DNA of 64,000 nucleotides, from the IMG/VR virus record IMGVR_UViG_3300027996_000026, positions 1 to 64,000 of that record. One strand, 5' to 3'. Below the pieces are notes generated by a model. It made no database searches. It was not told where the DNA came from and saw nothing but the letters and a program-made list of their open reading frames with translations. The translations under genes and the position numbers were made by a program. Shown here one piece after another: positions 58,311 through 64,000 of this stretch (position 1 is its first letter; each line of letters begins with the position of its first letter). The DNA is from a virus.

Positions 58311-58345
58311 AAAAGAGTAAGACATTATAGTCTTACACTTTTTTT
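58311..58345. terminator. Bidirectional terminator
   Basis: GTAAGAC/GTCTTAC (58317-58336) is flanked by an A-run on the left and T7 on the right, so it works for both strands: the 39-aa gene on the minus strand and any plus-strand RNA from the structured region. Confidence 0.75.
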
Positions 58346-58463
58346 ATTCTATTACTCAACTGTTTGTTTTGATAGCTTTAGCTATCTTGCTTTGTGATAT
58401 ACTTCTGTACTCACTTCAAGCTGAAGCATCATATGCTTTAGTAACTCTTTTTAATTTATGCAT
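58344..58463 (-). CDS. Small basic protein (39 aa)
   Basis: MHKLKRVTKAYDASAGSEYR... is basic and helical, and is bracketed by two terminator hairpins. This makes it a monocistronic unit. It may be a DNA-binding regulator; no motif supports this. Confidence 0.5.
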
Positions 58464-58491
58464 TGTAATCTTATTACTAATATAAAATAAT

Positions 58492-58519
58492 AAAAGCTTA
58501 GAATTTAATCTAAGCTTTT
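58492..58519 (-). terminator. Terminator after the 126-aa gene
   Basis: An 11-bp repeat AAAAGCTTAGA/TCTAAGCTTTT is followed on the minus strand by TTATTATTTTAT. It lies 4 nt past the stop of the gene at 58523. Confidence 0.65.
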
Positions 58520-58522
58520 ATA

Positions 58523-58903
58523 TTATATAGAGTCTATGTCTTCTTTAGATGACACTCTTCTATCTGCTAACAGCTCTTTAAATCTATTTGATTTTACATA
58601 ATCAGTTTCATAGATTTTCTTATTAGTAACTTCATCAACTTCATCAGTTGGTGTAGATACTCTACAAGATAACTCGTTAGTCTCTGGGAAGATAGCTAAT
58701 TTAAGTGAACTATCATCTAGAACATAACCTCTTATATTAATATAAGTAGTTGCTGGTTGAGTTTTAACTTCACCTTCAGCATCAGTAATTTCTTTAGAAG
58801 CATTTCTTGAAATGTCTTCTAAGAATATATCTTGTTCAGTTAAACCGAACTTAGATAATACTTTAGTTTCTAAAGTATTCAATTTAATAGTACTCATAAT
58901 CAT
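58523..58903 (-). CDS. Hypothetical protein free of UGA codons (126 aa)
   Basis: MIMSTIKLNTLETKVLSKFG... with a second ATG at 58897. All its glycines are GGT and none is UGA, unlike nearly every neighbour, which suggests a need for strong or early expression. It has its own terminator and an upstream region with direct repeats. Family unknown. Confidence 0.75.
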   Translation of the reverse strand: MIMSTIKLNTLETKVLSKFGLTEQDIFLEDISRNASKEITDAEGEVKTQPATTYINIRGYVLDDSSLKLAIFPETNELSCRVSTPTDEVDEVTNKKIYETDYVKSNRFKELLADRRVSSKEDIDSI

Positions 58904-58966
58904 ATAGATTAAGAAATAAAAATAAGGAAGGATATTACTCTTCCATAAGAATATTTTATATTATGT

Positions 58967-58999
58967 ATTTCAAGTACACAATTAATTTCAAGTACACAA
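58967..58999. repeat. Direct repeat ATTTCAAGTACACAA (two copies)
   Basis: Copies at 58967-58981 and 58985-58999 lie 18 bp apart, upstream of the UGA-free gene. They may be operator half-sites for a regulator. Confidence 0.6.
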
Positions 59000-59048
59000 G
59001 TCTCTGGATATTATTTATTATACCTCTTATAGATCTTTGTAGACTGTA

Positions 59049-59348
59049 TTATCTTTTATATGGTTTCTTAATTACATGATCATGATACTCATATCATCTA
59101 TGTATTTCTAATATATGTTTAACATCTCTTACAAAGTCTCATTGTAATGCTGGTAAGTCTTCTTCTAATATATGAAGAAGCTTATCAACAGTAGACTTAG
59201 TTTTAAATACAGTATGCTTTGCTCTGTGATAAGTAATAAGAATCCTTTGTATATTATCTGGATGATTAGTTCATCAGATATCTTTTGCTACTATATGATC
59301 ATTGTTATATTTATTATTATAATCTGATGTCCTATTTCTTCTCTTCAT
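59049..59348 (-). CDS. HNH-like protein (99 aa)
   Basis: The segment NDHIVAKDIGGTNHPDNIQR then ITYHRAKH follows the D-H-I-V...G-G-x-x-x-x-x-N-I...H-x-x-K-H spacing of HNH nucleases, without zinc ligands. Length is minimal for such a domain. Confidence 0.6.
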
Positions 59349-59349
59349 A

Positions 59350-59556
59350 TTATTTTAATAATTCATTAAAATAATAATCGAACTCTGCATCTGTTTCTCA
59401 TTCATCTTCTAATAAGAATATTAATTCTTCGAAGTTTATTTCTCATGCTATGAAGAAATCAAATAGATCTTCATCTGTTAATATCGTTGCATTTGTTCAT
59501 GCATATGATAATAGAAATATTGTTATTGCTATTATTATTTTACTTATTTGTTTCAT
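59350..59556 (-). CDS. Small secreted acidic protein (68 aa)
   Basis: A signal peptide is evident: MKQISKIIIAITIFLLSYAG, cleaved probably after TNA. The mature part is very acidic (LTDEDLFDFFIAGEINFEEL). Exported from the host, it could act in the envelope (for example exclusion). No family recognised. Confidence 0.65.
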
Positions 59557-59586
59557 TTTATTTATTAGTTATTTGTTTAGTAAATA

Positions 59587-59745
59587 TTAATCCGTAGAAT
59601 TATAATTTAATGTAATAAAACTTTCTTTACTATTTGTTTGTATTCATTCAATATTAGATATTTGGTTATCACTTTCATCTCTAATATTAATATCTTTATC
59701 CCAATCATATTTAGATAGTTGTTCTATCAATTCTTTTACTAACAT
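59587..59745 (-). CDS. Small hypothetical protein (52 aa)
   Basis: MLVKELIEQLSKYDWDKDIN... resembles the short phage family whose N-terminus is 'M.V.ELI..L...D.d..V.', often annotated hypothetical. The stop of the upstream gene lies 3 nt before its ATG. Confidence 0.6.
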
Positions 59746-59747
59746 AT

Positions 59748-59963
59748 TTATTTAATTAATTTTAAAATATTATCAATGAATTGTTCTCTTTCACTTCCTA
59801 TCTCGCAAGCCATATAGTCATCATATTCTTGCATAGTTAAATTCACACTCACGAACTTTCTTATCTCTGCTATCTTTAAATGAACTGGATGTTCAGCTTC
59901 ATTAAATTCTTGTGTATCATGATTCACATCTATGATCATTTGTACTGCTGTTTGTTTTGGCAT
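59748..59963 (-). CDS. Small hypothetical protein (71 aa)
   Basis: MPKQTAVQMIIDVNHDTQEF... contains no UGA; its single glycine is GGA. It is acidic and helical. Function unknown. Confidence 0.65.
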   Translation of the reverse strand: MPKQTAVQMIIDVNHDTQEFNEAEHPVHLKIAEIRKFVSVNLTMQEYDDYMACEIGSEREQFIDNILKLIK

Positions 59964-59988
59964 AGTATTATAATTAGATAATATAATC

Positions 59989-60051
59989 TTAAGTAGATGT
60001 TACAGTTGCTGATAATTGTTTACAATCATCTGATAATTTTTCATATATCAT
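59989..60051 (-). CDS. Possible 20-aa peptide
   Basis: MIYEKLSDDCKQLSATVTST has gene-like composition but is very short. It fills part of the gap before the next gene. Low certainty. Confidence 0.25.
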   Translation of the reverse strand: MIYEKLSDDCKQLSATVTST

Positions 60052-60074
60052 TTGTGTTATATCTCAATTTTATT

Positions 60075-60170
60075 TTATTTCTTTGCTTTATTCAAGTCAG
60101 AATAATCAGCAACTAAAACATCTCCATAAGGAAATGTTAATGGCTTAGCCAGTCCAATAAACTAAGCCAT
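60075..60170 (-). pseudogene. Possible broken small ORF
   Basis: ATG GCT is followed by TAG, then an open frame reads FIGLAKPLTFPYGDVLVADY to TAA. The reading looks protein-like and codon use is good, but the start is cut by TAG and buried in a hairpin (60139-60171). It may be a remnant, or may start at a non-ATG codon. Confidence 0.3.
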
Positions 60171-60171
60171 T
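60139..60171. terminator. 10-bp perfect hairpin
   Basis: AATGGCTTAG/CTAAGCCATT with a 13-nt loop lies 7 nt after the stop of the 496-aa gene. There is no T-run on the minus strand, so it may be a processing or protective hairpin rather than a terminator. Confidence 0.45.
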
Positions 60172-60177
60172 GTTGTT

Positions 60178-61668
60178 TTAATTTTTATTAAAGAATTGTT
60201 CTACATCAAATGAATTGTTACTGTCCTCTATTTCTCATAGTTCGTTTACAGTATTTTCTGTATATGAATTAAGAAATTCTTTTACTTCTTTAAATTGTGA
60301 TATACATTCTTTAATATCTTTTGAATCTTTATATTCAAATGCTCTATTAATTCTAGTATATAATCAATTTAGTTTAGATCTTTTATCATCTGTATCACTA
60401 GATGCTTTTTCTAATATATCTAAAAGTTCTTTCATTTCTGAATTTACTTTAGTTAATTCTTTTGTATTCTTTGCATTAGCAAAGTATTCTTCATTAGCTA
60501 TATTGTCAGCTGCATTTTCTATATTTGACATAGTGTTATTTGTATTAGGTTTTAAAAATATTTCTTTTCCATTTGGTAGATCATCCATTATATAATATGT
60601 ATAATCTATCATTCATGTATCGTTAATATATATTGATGTACTGTCTGGTAATTCTATATCCCAGTCTTCCCATGCTTGAAATAATTTATATCATTTATCT
60701 TTAAAGTATTCGATAGCTTGTTTGTATTCTTCAATATGAGATACATCTATATATTCATTACATCATTTAGATCATAATGCATAATCTGATATTCATCCAA
60801 GTGATGATCATCATGATATATTATCTATTAGCTTTAATGATTCTGCTTGTACTCATGATCATATTCATTTGTGTCTTCTATACCATGTAGGAAAGCTACC
60901 ACATTTATATACTTCTTGTATGATAAATTTATTTCATATATCTAATCAAGATTTATTATTTTCATTAGATACTATTTCTACTGTGTCACCAACTTTAAAT
61001 TCTTTTGTTGGTTCTGGTATTCATTTTACATCTACTCTTTTTATTACTTGTAGTTGATATTTATATCTCCATAGTATACAATCTATATCTATTCTATAAC
61101 TATCGTCTGATTTATTATGTACTAATATTTCTCATTCCATATTACTATATGGTGAATCATCTATTATTCTTACTATATCTCATACTCTTAATTGTGTATT
61201 AACTTTATTTCCTTCTGGCAATAATATATTACTTACATCTATAATTGTTTCATAAGATTTAAATGAGTCTCTATATAATCTTTCATCTTCAGCAAAATGT
61301 ATTGTAACATTTTTATTTTTTTTATAAAAGTTTTCATATGTAGGTGAACCTCACATAAATTTATATGATGTCTGTTCTTCTATCCATTGCATTATATTAT
61401 CATAATGTTCTTGTGATTGAAATCATTTATAACATATTCAAGGATGAGTAGGTAAGATAGGTTCTTCTATATCTTCTACTAATCATTCTATCATCCATTC
61501 AGATAATAGATATACTTCTCATATTCTATAATTTCAATTTGAATGTTGTCATAATATCTTATATGTGTTATCTGCTAACATTTCATTTCTACTATCGTTT
61601 GATGAAGGTCATGCAGTTAATTGTAATAATCATTTAACTTTAACTTTATCTCATATTTTATATTTCAT
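60178..61668 (-). CDS. Protein with tandem SH3/KOW-like modules (496 aa)
   Basis: At least three segments have the KOW/SH3-like pattern: KIGDKVKVKGLLQL at the start, LRVGDIVRIIDDSPYSNMEG, and VGDTVEIVSNENNKSG...GNKFIIQEV. Each is a short beta-barrel of the type that binds nucleic acid or protein. The C-terminal 130 residues are helical and charged. It could be a transcription or translation factor; no enzyme motif is present. Confidence 0.7.
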
Positions 61669-61677
61669 TTTAAATTA

Positions 61678-61917
61678 TTATTCAGATAAAATTCTTTCGA
61701 TATCTTCAGAAGTTAATTCAAATATATCTGATGATTCAACTTTACCTTGCCAACTAAATAGTACTGTATCATCTGGTTGAGCTTCTTGTAATAGCTCTAA
61801 CTTTTCTCATGGCTGTGTAGCGAATCACATCTTACCTTCATTCAATAACATTAATGTATTGAAATCTTTTAATATTATTTCTCTCTTAACATGTTTTCCA
61901 TTTCTAAAATTTTTCAT
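61678..61917 (-). CDS. Small hypothetical protein (79 aa)
   Basis: MKNFRNGKHVKREIILKDFN... is a compact acidic/basic mixed protein. Its stop is 9 nt before the next ATG. Family unknown. Confidence 0.6.
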
Positions 61918-61936
61918 ATTGTATTATTAATAATAA

Positions 61937-61966
61937 GTATTAGAGCTATTATAATAACTCTAATAC
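61937..61966 (-). terminator. Hairpin after the DUF4313-like gene
   Basis: GTATTAGAG/CTCTAATAC (9 bp, 12-nt loop) lies between two genes. Downstream Ts are few, so termination is uncertain. Confidence 0.4.
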
Positions 61967-61985
61967 AAAATGCAAACTTAGTATA

Positions 61986-62291
61986 TTAGATTAAATCTAA
62001 TACTTCTTGTGTTACTTTATATACTGGATAATTTACAAATCATGATTGAGTATCTCTTACATGATCTGTTATAAATCCTTGTGCTTTTAATTGTGTAATC
62101 ACTTCTCATATATAACTCATATTGTTTATATCTATTACTACCTCATCACTAGCTATCCTTTCATCATATAGATTAACTGTGATAGTAGCTATAGGTTCTC
62201 CACTCTTTGTGTTCCAACTGAATGCAGTTCTTCAATTATTATATTGAAGCATTGTTACTGGTCCTTCATATGATCATAGTTTAAAATTCAT
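61986..62291 (-). CDS. DUF4313-like protein (101 aa)
   Basis: The pattern YEGPVTMLQYNNGRTAFSWN, then GEPIATITVNL and VVIDINNMSYIGEVITQLKA fits the phage/plasmid DUF4313 family, which has 'Y.nGr.al.l....GEPya..TvNlp...l...e...kdy.eN.G....L...g'. Function of the family is unknown. Confidence 0.7.
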
Positions 62292-62311
62292 AATCTTATT
62301 CTTATTATATA

Positions 62312-62551
62312 TTATATTTTTCTAGATTTAATTTCCTCACATATTCATTCATAGTCTAGTATATCTAAGACTTGCTGTCAATATACTATATCTACATCAT
62401 ATGTATCTGGATCATTTAATACTCAATAAGCTTGTTGGATTCATTCTTTAGCTCTTCTCTCTATATATTTCTTTATGTTTAATATATGAGAGTCAGTTAA
62501 TTCTTTATATGGTATTCGTGTTCCATCTATTGTTACCCATATATCTTGCAT
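62312..62551 (-). CDS. Small hypothetical protein (79 aa)
   Basis: MQDIWVTIDGTRIPYKELTD... has the start 'W.t..G..I.i.eM.d.HL.N.i.yi.rr', typical of a short, widely distributed phage family. The family's role is unknown. Confidence 0.65.
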
Positions 62552-62555
62552 AGTA

Positions 62556-63020
62556 TTATATATTATAGAAATATAATTCTGTTTCTCTTCTTGATTTTAA
62601 TCAAGGATACTCAGCGTTCCATCACCATACACTCATGATATATGTTATATCTTTATGAGAACATCTCTTTATGTATGATCTTAAATTCATCTGATATCAT
62701 CATGTATTATACATATATGAAACGAGAGCTATCTTTTGGTTATCATTGTAACAAGAGTTATCTACAACTTCATAGAGAGGATTTAAATGAGAAGCAAATT
62801 GTTTATCTGCTTCTTCTTTATTTATCTTATCTCATATTGTTTTACATGCTGTTCAATGTCACCAACTGTTTTGCTTGTTATCAAACTTACATGTATCTGT
62901 ATATCATTCTCATGTGAATGATCCATATCAATTCTGAATAAAATCTATTGATCTTTCTTTCCAGTCACCAATTGATAATGGCTCTTCTAATAATAGAGGT
63001 GAGTCTTTAACCTCTATTAT
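62556..63020 (-). CDS. GH24 lysozyme domain expressed by -1 frameshift (154 codons after the shift)
   Basis: The domain EGYTDTCKFDNKQNSWGHGT (E-x8-D spacing as in T4-type lysozymes), NKEEADKQF, QKIALVSYMYNTGGYQ and YPGLKSRRETELYF is a full phage muramidase. The frame has no ATG, GTG or TTG before the domain and a TAA just upstream. It is the -1 frame of the upstream ORF, entered exactly at A AAA AAA next to that ORF's stop. The product would be a membrane-anchored lysozyme of about 290 aa. An assembly error in the A7 tract is the alternative. Confidence 0.8.
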
Positions 63021-63026
63021 TTTTTT
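62989..63026 (-). promoter_or_regulatory. Putative -1 frameshift site (A7 plus stem-loop)
   Basis: On the minus strand ACA AAA AAA TAA ends the upstream ORF; the heptamer A AAA AAA is in the correct phase for -1 slippage. A perfect 11-bp hairpin, AATAATAGAGG/CCTCTATTATT with an 11-nt loop, follows at once (63011-63021 with 62989-62999). Its first A-U pairs overlap the slip site, so spacing is short and transcriptional slippage is also possible. Confidence 0.65.
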
Positions 63027-63427
63027 GTTCTGAACTGTTCAAGGTTTTCTTTATCTAAACAATATTCTATATTGTATTCTAATCAATTAACCTTTCTATC
63101 CATTTGAGATCCATAACATTCTCTGCTTAATATCTCATGTTCATATCTTACTTCCTCTTCTTTGATTAATTGTTTCCAATCATCTATATTATCTAGATAT
63201 CATTCAGCATAATAATTAGCTTCACTATATAAAAACTCTAACATTTCTATATCAGATTTTTCTAGTACTTTCTCTTCTAAACTATTAATAGTTTCTTGAG
63301 ACTCTTGTTCTACTAAAGCTACCTTAGCTTTATATGTTCTGTTCATACTTCAAATAACAATTGTTAGTACTAATATAATTACTACTAATAATGCCATTGA
63401 TATGTATCTAATCTTTATTGTATTCAT
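63017..63427 (-). CDS. Membrane-anchored coiled-coil protein, 0-frame of the lysozyme fusion (136 aa)
   Basis: Signal anchor: MNTIKIRYISMALLVVIILV...IVIGS is a strong N-terminal transmembrane helix, then a coiled coil (ALVEQESQETINSLEEKVLE). It ends FRTKK at TAA after the A7 tract. Alone it could act as a spanin-like or inhibitor form; fused by frameshift it anchors the lysozyme. The two forms would be made in a fixed ratio. Confidence 0.8.
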
Positions 63428-63470
63428 ATGTATTATATAAATTAATAAATAAAATAATGTAGATAAAAAT

Positions 63471-63502
63471 AAAAAAAACCTACATAAAAATATTTTATGT
63501 AG
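63471..63502 (-). terminator. Strong terminator upstream of the lysozyme unit
   Basis: A 10-bp stem CTACATAAAA/TTTTATGTAG is followed on the minus strand by T8. It ends the transcript of the gene at 63538. Confidence 0.8.
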
Positions 63503-63537
63503 ATTTATTTAGACAGAATAAATTTAAGTACAAGATA

Positions 63538-63999
63538 TTAATAATCATTTATATTATATAATGTACATATTGTATCGTAGTACTCAGTACACTCTTCTTT
63601 AAATGTATGTCATCACCATGATCATTGCCATTCTATAGACTCATATTTAGTTTCTATATGTAGATCTATATGTGGTCATCATCATGCTAGATTTAAATCT
63701 ATAATCTTCTGGTCCTTATATTCTGTATGCACATACTCATCTCTTCAATAGTCTGTGAAGTACTCGTATATAATATCTTGTAGACTGTCTGAATTTTCTT
63801 CAGCATATATTTCATTTGTCCATTCTCATTTGTCATACATATCTTCTGGATCATCATCATATGATTCTACATAATCTTTATATTGTTTATATTGTTTATC
63901 TATTTCTTCTTCAGTATCTGTAGAACAATACTTAATTATAAAATCTACTCTAGTTAATTTCTCGTAGTCTGATAACTCTTCTATAAAGTTATCATACAT
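63538..63999 (-). CDS. Acidic hypothetical protein (153 aa)
   Basis: It starts with ATG at 63999 (MYDNFIEELSDYEKLTRVDF); upstream sequence is outside the window, so an earlier start is possible. It is Asp/Glu/Tyr-rich, with a Trp/Gly/His patch (WQGSWGGHTFKEE) near the end. Family unknown. Confidence 0.6.
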
Positions 64000-64000
64000 T

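Larger units (their letters stand above)
57901..58343. other. Non-coding structured intergenic region
   Basis: It holds a small hairpin near 58031-58050 (GCTATCTAT/ATAGATAAC), copy 3 of the 24-nt motif, the 159-nt inverted-repeat structure and a terminator at the right end. No ORF of gene-like character was seen. Confidence 0.6.

Noticed and set aside
1-64000. UGA as tryptophan (code 4)
   Set aside because: UGA sits at invariant glycines (Walker A, HU GTF, Gly runs) and TGG is used normally for Trp.

Overview
This window is a strongly AT-rich stretch of a tailed (podovirus-type) phage whose genes read only if UGA is glycine (NCBI code 25, used by Absconditabacteria/SR1 and Gracilibacteria). 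With standard stops almost every gene is shredded. With UGA as Gly, long frames open and the UGA codons fall on invariant glycines: Walker A of the helicase and RecA, the GTF turn of HU, and the Gly runs of a fibre protein. Real stops are TAA (mostly) and TAG. The host is inferred to be a code-25 candidate-phyla-radiation bacterium. I see no tRNA, integrase, CRISPR array or DNA polymerase here; both ends cut into or abut genes.

Nearly everything is on the minus strand, transcribed right to left. 0-13.4 kb is an early/replication operon: SSB-like protein, primase-helicase, SbcC-like ATPase, PD-(D/E)XK nuclease, RusA-like resolvase, several HNH nucleases and many small unknown genes. It is preceded at 13.4-13.9 kb by a promoter, a three-helix attenuator-like leader and other RNA structure. 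13.9-26.5 kb holds receptor-binding and fibre proteins (one of 1,972 aa) and a holin. 26.5-39.5 kb is the virion module in T7/crAss-like order (read right to left): small and large terminase, portal, scaffold, major capsid protein, adaptor, nozzle, and two proteins with a shared motif. 39.5-52.0 kb is one 4,191-codon ORF carrying a DxDGD RNA-polymerase motif, probably a virion-packaged RNA polymerase.

53.4-54.0 kb has two HU/IHF-like genes, the only convincing plus-strand genes. 54.0-56.0 kb has recA and two small genes. 56.0-58.3 kb is largely non-coding: a GT-skewed stretch, an A/T-only stretch, stable hairpins, a 24-nt motif present three times and a perfect 29-bp inverted repeat; it is a candidate origin or regulatory centre. 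58.3-64 kb returns to small minus-strand genes and includes a GH24 lysozyme without a start codon, apparently made by -1 frameshifting from a membrane-anchored upstream ORF.

Likely logic: the giant polymerase enters with the DNA; host-type sigma70 promoters (TTGAMT-17-TATACT) drive scaffold/capsid, tail and lysis blocks separated by hairpin terminators; translation starts mostly lack Shine-Dalgarno sequences and carry an A-rich TTAACAATWAAA-like element instead. Coordinates were obtained by hand translation with TAA/TAG as the only stops; all functional calls are from motifs, not searches.
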